Below are positions 6,359-14,035 of a stretch of 21,684 nucleotides of DNA, piece after piece. Within the stretch, counting starts at the first letter, position 1; each line of letters begins with the position of its first letter. Both the position numbers and the translations under genes were made by a program. The notes under the pieces were generated by a model. The model was not told where the DNA came from, made no database searches, and worked only from the letters and a program-made list of their open reading frames with translations. This stretch comes from Candidatus Uhrbacteria bacterium RIFOXYB2_FULL_45_11 (GTDB taxonomy: Bacteria > Patescibacteriota > Patescibacteriia > UBA9934 > GWF2-40-263), in the NCBI GenBank assembly GCA_001791715.1, contig MGFD01000068.1, forward strand, positions 1 to 21,684, in the 5' to 3' direction.

Positions 6359-7945
6359 TTAAATTTCCTCCCGCTTCTCACGCAAAAATGCGAGCCAGTT
6401 TTCAATCAATTCCACGAGGGCTTTAAACGGAGCTTCGATGATAAAATCAAAAAAGAACAAGAAAATATTGACGCGCGGTGCGCGAATGGAAATCCATCGT
6501 CCTGCGCGAATCATGGGAAGGAAAAGAATGTCTCCAAGAATCAAAAAGAATCCGCGATGGTTCTCGATCAAGAGTAAATCTCTGCGCGTGTTGCGAATGC
6601 GAATACCAAAATAGGCAACAAGGGAAAGGAAGAAAACGAAAAACGTAATGGACAACGAATTAAACCCAAACCGACGCAAGAACGAGGCGATCAACACAAT
6701 CATCGCCAAAAACACAACGGCATAGAGTCCGTGAAAAATCCACCACAGGACACCATACGCTTTTTGCTTTTTTTGTTTGAAGACGAACGTTGTTTCTTCC
6801 CCCAACCCAAGAAATGCATGAAGCTCTGCCAGAATGTCTTCCGTATTTTTCTTTTCCGGAATTTTTACACTCAGCCCAATAAGCGCAAGCAGGAACGGAG
6901 GAAAGAGAATATTCACCATGAGCGGCAAATAATACGTTGATTGCAAAACAAGAACCTCATAAGGATATTCAACCAAAAACGCAAGGATGCTTTTTGTGAG
7001 CAACAAGAAAAATGCGGCGCGAAACACGGTACGCATCAATCTTGATCGGAATTTTCCATAACGATCTTTTGCCGCGGCAGTGATTGCTTTGTCGATGGCT
7101 TTTACATCACCAGATTGAATCGCACTTTGAAAAGCTTCCGGATTGTCTTGTGCAACGTCAGCGATCAATCGGAACACAACCGTGTGCCGGCGAACGAATC
7201 GAAAAATTGCATCTCCGCTTGCGTGCTTTAATTCTTGCTCAACAGAGGAATACACTTTTCGGAAATTCATGGCGACTTCTCGGACAACCGCGTCGTTTGC
7301 GTTTGCGGTTCGCCATTTTGGATAATAGAGCGTGAAAATACGATACCGAATGGTTGCTTCATTTGATTTCAAAACCGCACGATGAACCGCGATATACAAC
7401 TGCAAATCTTGATCTGCCTCCGAAACAGCTTTCGTTTGCCATTTGGTGCGCGTGCGCAACACCTGATACGCATAACTCGCAAGCGCTTCATCGATACACG
7501 GAGGCCCGACCAAATATTCGATTTCCGTTGAGAGGACATCGAGCAGCCATTCATATTGTTCTTGGTCTTCTTTGGTGTTTTCTGTGAGACCCGCAAACAA
7601 CATTTTATATTTCTCAAAGACATCCGCCACCGACTGGATCATGGCGTTTGGAATTTTGTGATTGGGTAAATAGCGCGCCCAAATCAATTCACGAATCAAT
7701 TTTGTGGCAAGTTGTTTTGCATCAGAATCTCCCAAACGACGTTTCAAAATGCGACGCGTCGCGTTTCTGCGCAACAAATGTTCTTCATCATATTCAAGTG
7801 TATTGCGCACCGTTTCATAAACCGAAACAGCCACGGAAACCGTTTCCGATACACTGATGACATCTTCTGTTGTGGAATCATCTTCCGCTTCACGACGCAT
7901 TTGCATCACGGTTTGCAAAAGATGTTGAAGAGCTTTTTGTTCCAT
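6359..7945 (-). CDS. Conserved-looking polytopic membrane protein of unknown function
   Basis: 528 aa. I do not recognise a named family. The first ~300 residues are soluble, charged and predicted largely helical (many E/K/R with regularly spaced L, V and Y), with no signal peptide. The second half has hydrophobic segments near 308-326, 337-360, 398-422 and 428-448, and weaker ones near 465-478 and 492-503. A short soluble loop (361-397) contains KKNTEDILAELHAFLGLGEE. The protein ends with a charged amphipathic tail (LREKREEI). No catalytic motif, ATP-binding loop or transporter signature is seen. The ATG at 7945 begins only 10 nt after the palindrome at 7956-8057, so the palindrome would be in its immediate 5' region. 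It heads the run of genes down to 2176. Confidence 0.75.
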   Translation of the reverse strand: MEQKALQHLLQTVMQMRREAEDDSTTEDVISVSETVSVAVSVYETVRNTLEYDEEHLLRRNATRRILKRRLGDSDAKQLATKLIRELIWARYLPNHKIPNAMIQSVADVFEKYKMLFAGLTENTKEDQEQYEWLLDVLSTEIEYLVGPPCIDEALASYAYQVLRTRTKWQTKAVSEADQDLQLYIAVHRAVLKSNEATIRYRIFTLYYPKWRTANANDAVVREVAMNFRKVYSSVEQELKHASGDAIFRFVRRHTVVFRLIADVAQDNPEAFQSAIQSGDVKAIDKAITAAAKDRYGKFRSRLMRTVFRAAFFLLLTKSILAFLVEYPYEVLVLQSTYYLPLMVNILFPPFLLALIGLSVKIPEKKNTEDILAELHAFLGLGEETTFVFKQKKQKAYGVLWWIFHGLYAVVFLAMIVLIASFLRRFGFNSLSITFFVFFLSLVAYFGIRIRNTRRDLLLIENHRGFFLILGDILFLPMIRAGRWISIRAPRVNIFLFFFDFIIEAPFKALVELIENWLAFLREKREEI

Positions 7946-7955
7946 AGAAACACGG

Positions 7956-8057
7956 TAGATACGGATTACAGATTAATACAGATAGGGATAACGGAGTGTC
8001 GAAAAACGTTTTTCAAAAAGTCTATCTACATCTGTATTAATCTGTAATCCGTATCTA
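7956..8057. repeat. Long palindromic element, copy 2 (family A)
   Basis: Perfect 28-nt arms at 7956-7983 and 8030-8057, with the same AAAAACGTTTTT core palindrome (8001-8014). The arms differ from copy 1 at one position: both arms changed together (GATAAATAC/GTATTTATC in copy 1, GATTAATAC/GTATTAATC here), so pairing is kept. The element sits 7 nt after the stop of the glycosyltransferase gene and 10 nt before the start of the next, and might act as a terminator or processing site. It lacks a clear T-tract. Confidence 0.9.
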
Positions 8058-8064
8058 CACATAC

Positions 8065-9414
8065 TTACACAATTAACGGTAACTTTCGGAGCTCGCTTGT
8101 TCTTCCGAGGACGATATCTTCTATGCGATACGTTCCGTGTGTTGGCGCTTGAATGAATCCGTTCCACGCCATCCGTGCAACTCCTCCTGAATCGATCCAG
8201 TCAAAAAGCCATTCGTCTGTATACGTAGGATCGTTTTGTGAAATACCTCCTCCAACATATTGCAACCACGTTCGATTGAATTCTTCTTGTGATCCAATGG
8301 GCGGCGCCATCACAACCGCAATGCCGAGACCTGTATAAAAAGAGAGTTCAGATGGTTTGGTCCAAAGGATATCTGTTGTTTTGAGCAGTTCATTGAATCC
8401 GGAAAAATAGGCATCACGCGAATCAAATTCAGGAACATTGATCCATGTCCCAAGATGTTTCTTGAGTCCGGCTGCAACGACTGCGTCTCTATAAAATTTA
8501 GCGGTGTCTTTACGAAGCCCCGCAACCAAGTTCACACGAATTTTTCCTTGCGCAATTTTATTCTTTAAACTATTCAGCAGTTTTACGCCAAGCTGACGCT
8601 GCGCCCCCGCTCCTCCAACACTATACGTAAGTGTGAGTGGGTGCGAAGTTTTATCAATAACACAACGTGCGGTTCCTAATTCTGCTCGAAGCGATTTTGC
8701 GTGCACATCTGTAAAAATGCCTTGTGGATCAAGGTTGCACAATCGATGAGACAACAAATCTTTTAAGACACGCGACGACGGTCCACCAATCAGTTCTTTT
8801 GGTAATGGAAATCCTGTGAGGAAAATGTTTTCATCGCGAACGCCGTATAATTTTAAACGCTCCACCACACGACCGTTGCTTGCAAAATATTTAATGCGGC
8901 TGCGTTGTGGATCAAGCGGCGCCCAGGCACGCGAAATATCTGCATCTGTCGTCACGCACCAGATGTCTCCTGGATAATCATAATAATCCGCACAGAAAGC
9001 AGGAATGAAAAATGTTGTCACAAGCGGAAGCGGGTTTTCTGCAAGTTTTGCAATGAGATGCTTCCCTAATCCCTTTTTGATCATTCGATAAATTTGTGTG
9101 AGTTGAAAATTGGGTTTGGACAAATCTCGACGCGGATAAAATGGCGCAATCTGTTGCCAACGATCAAACGCATCAAAAAGCATGTCTCCTACAACCGGAA
9201 CCGGTTTCAAACGCGAGACCGCTTCATAGAGTTCTCGACTTTCCTTCCAAAGTTTTTTATCAAGCTCCGGAATTCCAACATAATCATTCGCAGATAAAAC
9301 ATTTCCTCCAGATAAATCTTTCAGTGCATGTGCTGCGCGACTATGACCGTATCCCATGTTTACGTCCACAACCCATGCCCCAACCGGTCCTTGCTTGTGT
9401 GAGTGCATTTTCAT
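8065..9414 (-). CDS. GT-B glycosyltransferase-like protein (MGDG synthase/MurG-type fold)
   Basis: 449 aa. The N-terminal half starts with WVVDVNMGYGHSRAAHAL (residues 14-31); the G-x-GH-x-RAA pattern resembles the N-terminal signature of monogalactosyldiacylglycerol synthase and related GT28-like enzymes. The C-terminal half has a Rossmann start SVGGAGAQ (265-272) and TKPSELSFYTGLGIAVVMAPPIGSQEEFNR (written here as key points: T352-KPS, G362-LG, P371-P, GSQEE with N380). It corresponds to the nucleotide-sugar-binding end of the family, where K-x-G/S, G-x-P and GQ(E)-N are conserved. It would transfer a sugar to a lipid or other acceptor at the membrane. No signal or transmembrane segment. 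It starts 2 bp after the LOG-family gene stop, so the two are translated from one message. Donor and acceptor are not predictable. Confidence 0.72.
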   Translation of the reverse strand: MKMHSHKQGPVGAWVVDVNMGYGHSRAAHALKDLSGGNVLSANDYVGIPELDKKLWKESRELYEAVSRLKPVPVVGDMLFDAFDRWQQIAPFYPRRDLSKPNFQLTQIYRMIKKGLGKHLIAKLAENPLPLVTTFFIPAFCADYYDYPGDIWCVTTDADISRAWAPLDPQRSRIKYFASNGRVVERLKLYGVRDENIFLTGFPLPKELIGGPSSRVLKDLLSHRLCNLDPQGIFTDVHAKSLRAELGTARCVIDKTSHPLTLTYSVGGAGAQRQLGVKLLNSLKNKIAQGKIRVNLVAGLRKDTAKFYRDAVVAAGLKKHLGTWINVPEFDSRDAYFSGFNELLKTTDILWTKPSELSFYTGLGIAVVMAPPIGSQEEFNRTWLQYVGGGISQNDPTYTDEWLFDWIDSGGVARMAWNGFIQAPTHGTYRIEDIVLGRTSELRKLPLIV

Positions 9415-9416
9415 AC

Positions 9417-10148
9417 TTAGAAAATCGAACGCTCTTCAGAGCGCGAAACAATTTGAAACGCTTCTTCCACGGTATCAACAAGTTGAATGAGGTTTAAGTC
9501 AGCGTTGTGGATGGTATGAAATTGATCGCGCTGAACCGTTCTTAACCATTCAAATAGCCCGTTCCAAAATTCTTTTCCCACACACACAACAGGGGTCTTT
9601 TGCATTTTGCCCGTTTCAATAAGCGTCACAATTTCAAAAAACTCATCCATGGTTCCAAATCCGCCCGGAAAAAAAACATACGCTTGTGCAGATGCCGCCA
9701 TCACCACTTTGCGCGAAAAGAAATAATGAAACGAATGACCTTTATTCACGTACGCATTCAAGTGCTGTTCTTTTGGAAGAAGAATATTAAATCCAACAGA
9801 CACTCCACCTGCTTTTGCCGCACCTTTATTCCCCGCCTCCATAATTCCAGGACCTCCGCCGGTAATAATCGTGAAACCATCATTTGCTAATTTCTCACCG
9901 AGTTCTTCTGCCACTTTATACCAGTGACTGTCAGGTTGAATTTGTGTTCCTCCCCAAAACGTCACTTCTTTTGACGTCTCTGACAAAACCTGAAACCCTT
10001 CCACAAACTCTGCCATGATACGAAAAATGCGCCATGACATGTCGTGAATGCTTGTTGGTTTTGTTGTATTACAAACCTCTTGTGCACTCAGCGGAAGACG
10101 CACGTTTGTATTTGGTTCGATCTTTTTTTTCTTTTGAAACATACGCAT
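9417..10148 (-). CDS. LOG-family (TIGR00730-type) nucleotide 5'-monophosphate phosphoribohydrolase
   Basis: 243 aa with the complete LOG signature: GGGPGIMEA at 97-105, the arginine in FSRKVVM at 144-150, and PGGFGTMDEFFE at 161-172 (PGGxGTxxE motif). Family members hydrolyse the N-glycosidic bond of nucleoside monophosphates, releasing the base and ribose-5-phosphate; plant LOG uses cytokinin nucleotides, and bacterial PpnN-type members act on purine nucleotides. The first ~35 residues (a polylysine stretch followed by EPNTNVRLPLSAQE) lie outside the domain and lack a signal peptide. A second in-frame ATG two codons later is possible. It forms a two-gene unit with the following glycosyltransferase. 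Confidence 0.92.
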   Translation of the reverse strand: MRMFQKKKKIEPNTNVRLPLSAQEVCNTTKPTSIHDMSWRIFRIMAEFVEGFQVLSETSKEVTFWGGTQIQPDSHWYKVAEELGEKLANDGFTIITGGGPGIMEAGNKGAAKAGGVSVGFNILLPKEQHLNAYVNKGHSFHYFFSRKVVMAASAQAYVFFPGGFGTMDEFFEIVTLIETGKMQKTPVVCVGKEFWNGLFEWLRTVQRDQFHTIHNADLNLIQLVDTVEEAFQIVSRSEERSIF

Positions 10149-10179
10149 TCAATTTTAGCACGATTCGATAAATATCGCG

Positions 10180-10710
10180 TTACGGAGCTGTGGACACGGA
10201 ATTTGCTCGTGCAAGAAAACTCATGAGCACAACAGACTGATCTTTATCATTCACAGAAAGATCCACTGTTTCTTCAAAAATCCCGTCACCATTATCATTT
10301 ACCAGTTCTGCATAATAGACCTGATCCGCTTGAAGTGCGCTTTTGGTTTTAATGGTCAACGCATCAACACGTCCGTTCACAAGTTCAGAAACACCGATGA
10401 TGTTTCCTGGCATTCCGCCATTGTCTTCACGAATCGTAATGAATCCAGATTTACCGAAAACAGCATACCCAATCAACACGTTTGTCTCTCCAGATGATTG
10501 ATCACCAAGGTAGATGGAATGATCTCCTTTTTTTAACATGGCATCCGCATTTTCTTCTCGGGATGTGGGAAGCGCTTGATTTGATGCTGTTTGTGACGGA
10601 GTTGGAATTTCTTGTGATTTTGTTGTGGGTTGCAAAAGAGATGCAATCACCAAAACACAGATCAGGACAAAGAAAAAGATCCAAATTTTAGGCATCATGA
10701 CGCTTTTCAT
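10180..10710 (-). CDS. Small membrane-anchored extracytoplasmic protein, DUF7282-like
   Basis: 176 aa. Residues about 8-26 are one hydrophobic helix, followed by a Pro/Thr/Ser/Gln-rich linker to about residue 55 and then a compact domain. The domain reads LGDQSSGETNVLIGYAVFGKSGFITIRED, then IGVSELVNGRVDALTIKT and YYAELVNDNGDGIFE. The D-Q-x-S-x-G, GFxxIR and L-x-D-NGDGxFE pattern resembles the beta-sandwich DUF7282 domain found in secreted archaeal and bacterial proteins; I assign this only tentatively. The acidic NDNGDG loop could bind calcium. Alternative ATG codons at residues 5 and 6 are possible. It lies 31 bp before the LOG gene and is divergent from rpmB. Confidence 0.68.
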   Translation of the reverse strand: MKSVMMPKIWIFFFVLICVLVIASLLQPTTKSQEIPTPSQTASNQALPTSREENADAMLKKGDHSIYLGDQSSGETNVLIGYAVFGKSGFITIREDNGGMPGNIIGVSELVNGRVDALTIKTKSALQADQVYYAELVNDNGDGIFEETVDLSVNDKDQSVVLMSFLARANSVSTAP

Positions 10711-10719
10711 ATGTATGAT

Positions 10720-10748
10720 AGGATAGCATAGAGACCGGCTCTGGACAA
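10720..10748 (-). promoter_or_regulatory. Weak candidate promoter of the DUF7282-like gene
   Basis: On the minus strand TTGTCC (10748-10743) and TATCCT (10725-10720) are 17 bp apart, each matching the sigma-70 consensus at four of six positions. The -35 would overlap the rpmB -35 on the other strand, making the two divergent promoters mutually exclusive. The -10 is only 10 bp before the start codon, so the leader would be nearly absent. Confidence 0.35.
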
Positions 10749-10770
10749 AAAATCAAGCATTCGCTATACT
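10742..10770 (+). promoter_or_regulatory. Promoter of rpmB
   Basis: TGGACA (10742-10747) and TATACT (10765-10770) are separated by 17 bp, each one mismatch from the sigma-70 consensus. Transcription would start near 10777, leaving a leader of about 50 nt that contains the GC-rich palindrome at 10783-10802. Confidence 0.75.
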
Positions 10771-10782
10771 TCCCGAGAACTT

Positions 10783-10802
10783 CCGCCAAAGGCGGATCCG
10801 CC
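10783..10802. repeat. GC-rich palindrome in the rpmB leader
   Basis: CCGCC-AAA-GGCGG (10783-10795) overlaps the 12-nt palindrome GGCGGATCCGCC (10791-10802), so two alternative hairpins compete. It is far more GC-rich than its surroundings. It could be a dispersed repeat or a structure in the L28 leader; no protein-binding site is proven. Confidence 0.55.
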
Positions 10803-10826
10803 TCCGGCGCGATAATCACTTATTCT

Positions 10827-11075
10827 ATGTCGAAATCTTGCTTGATCACTGGAAAAAAAACCATTTCTGGATTTCATGTCTCGCACTCAAATGTTCATGC
10901 AAAACGTAAAATGTTTGCAAACTTATCAAAGCGAAGCCTGAAAAACCCAGCAACCGGACGAATGGTAACCGTTACCATCTCCATGCGCGGACTCCGCACC
11001 CTCAAAAAGTGGGACCGTGAAGGAAAAATCTATGACCTTGCTGAAATGAAAAAAGTTGCAGCCATGTGTGCATAA
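10827..11075 (+). CDS. rpmB: 50S ribosomal protein L28
   Basis: 82 aa, a basic protein of the large ribosomal subunit. The N-terminus CLITGKKTISGFHVSHSNVHAKR is the hallmark of L28 (C-x-x-TGK, then VSHSN and K/R-R), followed by FANLSKRSL and, near the end, SMRGLRTLKKWDREG, which matches the conserved RTLDK-G region. Length is at the upper end for the family. It is a single-gene unit on the plus strand between minus-strand genes, with its own promoter and a terminator directly after the stop. No Shine-Dalgarno is visible before the ATG. Confidence 0.95.
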   Translation: MSKSCLITGKKTISGFHVSHSNVHAKRKMFANLSKRSLKNPATGRMVTVTISMRGLRTLKKWDREGKIYDLAEMKKVAAMCA

Positions 11076-11079
11076 ATTG

Positions 11080-11107
11080 AAACCCCTGACACTTGTCAGG
11101 GGTTTTT
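11080..11107 (+). terminator. Rho-independent terminator of rpmB
   Basis: An 11-bp stem (AAACCCCTGAC pairing with GTCAGGGGTTT) with a 4-nt loop and a T-run begins 5 nt after the rpmB stop codon. Confidence 0.9.
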
Positions 11108-11122
11108 AAATTCAAAACGGAT

Positions 11123-11154
11123 AAAAAAACCACCAGGTAACTGGTGGTTTTTAT
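11123..11154 (-). terminator. Terminator of the Tudor-like lipoprotein gene, bidirectional shape
   Basis: A 12-bp stem, AAAAACCACCAG with CTGGTGGTTTTT, and a GTAA loop (11137-11140). On the minus strand it is followed by seven T. It lies about 20 nt after the end of the minus-strand gene and could also back up rpmB termination. Confidence 0.88.
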
Positions 11155-11174
11155 CTTTTCTTTGAAAAGATAGA

Positions 11175-12071
11175 TTATCTTCCTGGCAATTCAACGGAGG
11201 AGTATGGCAATTTGCTTGGTGAGCTTCCGTCGTCCCATTTAACCGTAACGGTTGAATCATCAAAAGCGGTTACCTTACCATTGTAGTAACTACCGTTGTT
11301 CCATTTTGCAAGTACACTCTGACCAACAGAAATTGAGCTGTTTGGTTGGTTTAAGTGTGCGACATTCATAGGCGGCAAGACTTCGTCGCTTCCATCATCG
11401 TAATGTACATAGACTTCATCGCCAGAAACCTTGGTAATTTTACCTGGATACCAGCGCGATCCGCCTTTCCAGCGACCCATAATCGTTTCACCTGCTTTAA
11501 AAATCACTGTCGCTGCCGAATCTTTCTCTGTATCAGCCGGTAATGGTTCATCTGTGTCTGCCGATGTTGCTGCTGCTCCACCAAGTGCTGCGACGACTTT
11601 GTCTGCAAGCGCTTCATCGCCAGCTTTCCAGTTTGAGACCACAGCGTGAGTTGCGTCACCTGGAAGCCATGCGATACGTGCGGACGATGAAAATTTTTGG
11701 AGTGTTTCGTATTGTTCTTTAATTTCTGCAACAACAGCGGCAAGATCTGATGGGGATTTAACCGCAACAACAAGCAATCGCACACTTCCGTTTCCTTCCG
11801 TAAATCTAAATTTGGTCGCTGCGGAAATTTTAGCAGCTGTTCTCATTTTTTCAGCATCCTTTTCAGGTTCTTCATCGTATTTTTCAATGTTTGCCGCTGC
11901 GAGACTGCCGTGAGCGAACGCCAAATAGGCATCAGAACCTGCCGGGGCTTGAGCAGCAGGTTGCGACGATGGGGGTGGAACCTGCGCTGTATTAGACGCT
12001 GGCGCTTTTGAACAACCCGCACCAACGAACAGCACTGAGCCGATCAGTAAGAAGAAAATTTTATTTTTCAT
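11175..12071 (-). CDS. Lipoprotein with two C-terminal Tudor-like repeats
   Basis: 298 aa from the ATG at 12071; the longer open frame would cross the upstream terminator. The N-terminus is a lipoprotein signal: MKNKIFFLLIGSVLFVGAG-C20 with lipobox VGAGC, then an Ala/Pro/Ser-rich linker to about 45. The middle (48-165) is a mixed helical domain I do not recognise (TKFRFTEGNGSVRLLVVAVKSP, ARIAWLPGDATHAVVSNWKAG). After an acidic linker come two related ~45-residue units: 193-240 (GRWKGGSRWYPGKITKV..VYVHYDDGSDEVLP) and 248-295 (AKWNNGSYYNGKVTAF..VTVKWDDGSSPSKLP). Each has the W-x-x-G-x-(W/Y)-Y-x-G-K-(I/V) and (Y/W)-DDGS pattern of Tudor/Agenet-type barrels. In eukaryotes these read methylated residues; here they are outside the cytoplasm, so binding partners are unknown. 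Confidence 0.82.
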   Translation of the reverse strand: MKNKIFFLLIGSVLFVGAGCSKAPASNTAQVPPPSSQPAAQAPAGSDAYLAFAHGSLAAANIEKYDEEPEKDAEKMRTAAKISAATKFRFTEGNGSVRLLVVAVKSPSDLAAVVAEIKEQYETLQKFSSSARIAWLPGDATHAVVSNWKAGDEALADKVVAALGGAAATSADTDEPLPADTEKDSAATVIFKAGETIMGRWKGGSRWYPGKITKVSGDEVYVHYDDGSDEVLPPMNVAHLNQPNSSISVGQSVLAKWNNGSYYNGKVTAFDDSTVTVKWDDGSSPSKLPYSSVELPGR

Positions 12072-12095
12072 AAAATAATTAGGGAATGATGCTTC

Positions 12096-12124
12096 ATTAT
12101 AAAAAAATCGATCAAATAAAACAA
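12096..12124 (-). promoter_or_regulatory. Candidate promoter of the Tudor-like lipoprotein gene
   Basis: A perfect -10 TATAAT (12101-12096, minus strand) lies 24 bp before the start codon. The best -35 at 17 bp is TTGTTT (12124-12119), matching only at TTG. The surrounding stretch is very AT-rich. Confidence 0.6.
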
Positions 12125-12151
12125 GCCTTTTTTTGCTTCCATGTGTGCATA

Positions 12152-12184
12152 AAAAAAATCTCGACGATTCGTCGAGATTTTTTT
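12152..12184 (-). terminator. Terminator after the KPVIYLYP-motif protein gene
   Basis: A 15-bp stem, with ATCTCGACG pairing to CGTCGAGAT extended by A-T pairs, a 3-nt loop (12167-12169), and T-runs on both strands. It follows the stop at 12216 by about 30 nt and separates that unit from the lipoprotein gene. Confidence 0.92.
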
Positions 12185-12215
12185 GTTTCCTACTTCCCAA
12201 ACACTCAAACCTTCC

Positions 12216-14030
12216 CTACCTCAGCACCCCTCCCCACTCAATCACCGTAAATCCTTTTCTGACGATTGTTGGTGGTAATTTTGGTGGGTGTTGTACGATT
12301 GGGTCTTGCAACTCTGCGTAATCCATAAGAACACGCAAAATCGTGTCTGGAGTTTTTGAGATGATCATTGGCGCAAGGAAATCCATGACGCGCGTTCCGT
12401 GAAACCCAATTTTGTAATACGGTGCAGAACGCATCTTTGGTTCCCAGAACTCCATAAAATCCGCAATCTCTTTTGTATTGAGCCCAATGTCCGCAAGTGT
12501 TTCTTTCAAGAACGAAGGAACATCTTGTCTAGAAACAACCCAATAATCCTCAGGTGAGCCATATTCATCTCCATGTCCTTCCCAGAACAGATACGGATAT
12601 GTTTTTCCATCATCTCTGTTCACAAGTGTTCCGTCCGGAGACGCTGTCACGCGCCATCCGTTCTTGTATACCGGTTCTGTGAACGTGAATCCTCCCTTTG
12701 GTGCAACCGTTACATCAAGGTCTGTTTTTTCTGTTGGGTAAAGATAAATAACCGGCTTTCCACACTCCGCGGCTGACTGAACATTCTCGTGCGTGAAACG
12801 TAACCATCGCCCAAGCGGATCTTTCCAAAGAAACACCGGATGCATTTTCATGAACCCTTCAAACGACGCACCAAGTCTTTTTTCACTTTGCATATCCCAC
12901 GAAAGACGTTGTTCGTAATTCATGTAATACATGTTTGCCTCAGAATCTGGAACGGCGACATCTTGTTCTGTCCACACGGGCTGAAAAAACTCGTAAGTCT
13001 TCTTATCAGAACCCGTTACGTGCCCCGCAGGTTTCATCGTAGGAATCTCTGAGACGAGGTCCGGCGAAGAATGTCCGCAACCCGTTGAAATCTGACTTGC
13101 ATACAAATTTGCCCCCATGATTGTTCCGTCATTCCAAGAAACTTCCGCTTTTTCATCCATGTTCCATGGAATCACATAGTTGTAACGCACCATGCGCGTG
13201 TCAGGACGCGTAAACGCATAGGCGGAATCGGATGCAAACAAAGAATACGCTTTCCCTGTTTTTACATCCGTCGTAGACACAGTGCTTGTTTTTACGGGCT
13301 CTGCATTTGTTTTGTCACTGAGTCCTGAAACGGAAATGAACGCAAATTCGTTTCCCTGTTCATCTTTCAATACAGGAGGAATCTCAAACGCCTCAATCAC
13401 AAGATCATCCTGAATTTTTTGTGTTTTTGCATACTCTGCAAATACATCTTCTCCCAAAAATTCCTTAAGTGATCTCTGACTGCTTCCATAGAACACAGAA
13501 GAGACAACGTATTTCCCGAGCAACGTTACGTTCTTTTCTGAATCCATCAAATAATAAACCTCATTATTTGTAGACCCGATTTCAAACAAACTGATCCAAT
13601 GCACCATGTTTAATGTAGAGCCATCATACGGTCCACCTTCAACATATCCGATCTTGGCTACGTATGCCTCCATCGCTACAATTAATTCTTCGTTTGTATA
13701 AGGTTTCCCTGTCTTATAATTCTCAAGTGACGCCCCTTGGTTTGCAGCCTTAAACAAAGGCACAAAAACATCTGGAACAGTTTCTCTTTGATATCCGTCC
13801 TCGGGCGTCAAAAAACGAACAAAGAGCGCATTTTTATCTTCCGATGGAACAACAACGGATTCTGATTCTTGCGAAACAGGAGCCTCAGGCGTACGCAAGA
13901 AAAGAAACGTTGTAAGGGCACCGACAAAAAACAGAACAATTCCTGTAAGAATCGTAATAAGAACGATCTTTTTGGATGACGTTTTAAGAACCGGTGGTTT
14001 TTCTGAAAGCGGAGGGAGTTGAATTTCCAT
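12216..14030 (-). CDS. Large membrane-anchored extracytoplasmic protein with conserved CGKPVIYLYP motif, function unknown
   Basis: 604 aa. A proline-rich cytoplasmic tail, one transmembrane helix at about 21-45 and a long outer part. From 423 it reads CGKPVIYLYPTEKTDLDVTV, then PKGGFTFTEPVYKNGWRVTASPDGTL and KTYPYLFWEG. This block (KPVIYLYP, then GW-x-V-x-A-x-PDG, then YLFWEG) is one I associate with uncharacterised secreted bacterial proteins; it has no named function that I know. The region 70-420 has no recognisable motif; two cysteines (C318 in STGCGHSS and C423) might pair. W and Y are frequent, as in beta-rich extracellular domains. It starts 5 bp after the MEMO-CapA gene, so the two are surely co-transcribed and may act together at the cell surface. 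Confidence 0.72.
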   Translation of the reverse strand: MEIQLPPLSEKPPVLKTSSKKIVLITILTGIVLFFVGALTTFLFLRTPEAPVSQESESVVVPSEDKNALFVRFLTPEDGYQRETVPDVFVPLFKAANQGASLENYKTGKPYTNEELIVAMEAYVAKIGYVEGGPYDGSTLNMVHWISLFEIGSTNNEVYYLMDSEKNVTLLGKYVVSSVFYGSSQRSLKEFLGEDVFAEYAKTQKIQDDLVIEAFEIPPVLKDEQGNEFAFISVSGLSDKTNAEPVKTSTVSTTDVKTGKAYSLFASDSAYAFTRPDTRMVRYNYVIPWNMDEKAEVSWNDGTIMGANLYASQISTGCGHSSPDLVSEIPTMKPAGHVTGSDKKTYEFFQPVWTEQDVAVPDSEANMYYMNYEQRLSWDMQSEKRLGASFEGFMKMHPVFLWKDPLGRWLRFTHENVQSAAECGKPVIYLYPTEKTDLDVTVAPKGGFTFTEPVYKNGWRVTASPDGTLVNRDDGKTYPYLFWEGHGDEYGSPEDYWVVSRQDVPSFLKETLADIGLNTKEIADFMEFWEPKMRSAPYYKIGFHGTRVMDFLAPMIISKTPDTILRVLMDYAELQDPIVQHPPKLPPTIVRKGFTVIEWGGVLR

Positions 14031-14035
14031 ACAAT

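Noticed and set aside
1847..8057. Composite transposon bounded by the two palindromic copies
   Set aside because: The copies are each internally palindromic and no transposase lies between them; the enclosed genes are ordinary chromosomal genes.
11175..12200. Longer start (TTG at 12200) for the Tudor-like lipoprotein
   Set aside because: It would cross the terminator at 12152-12184 and bury the lipoprotein signal 43 residues from the N-terminus.
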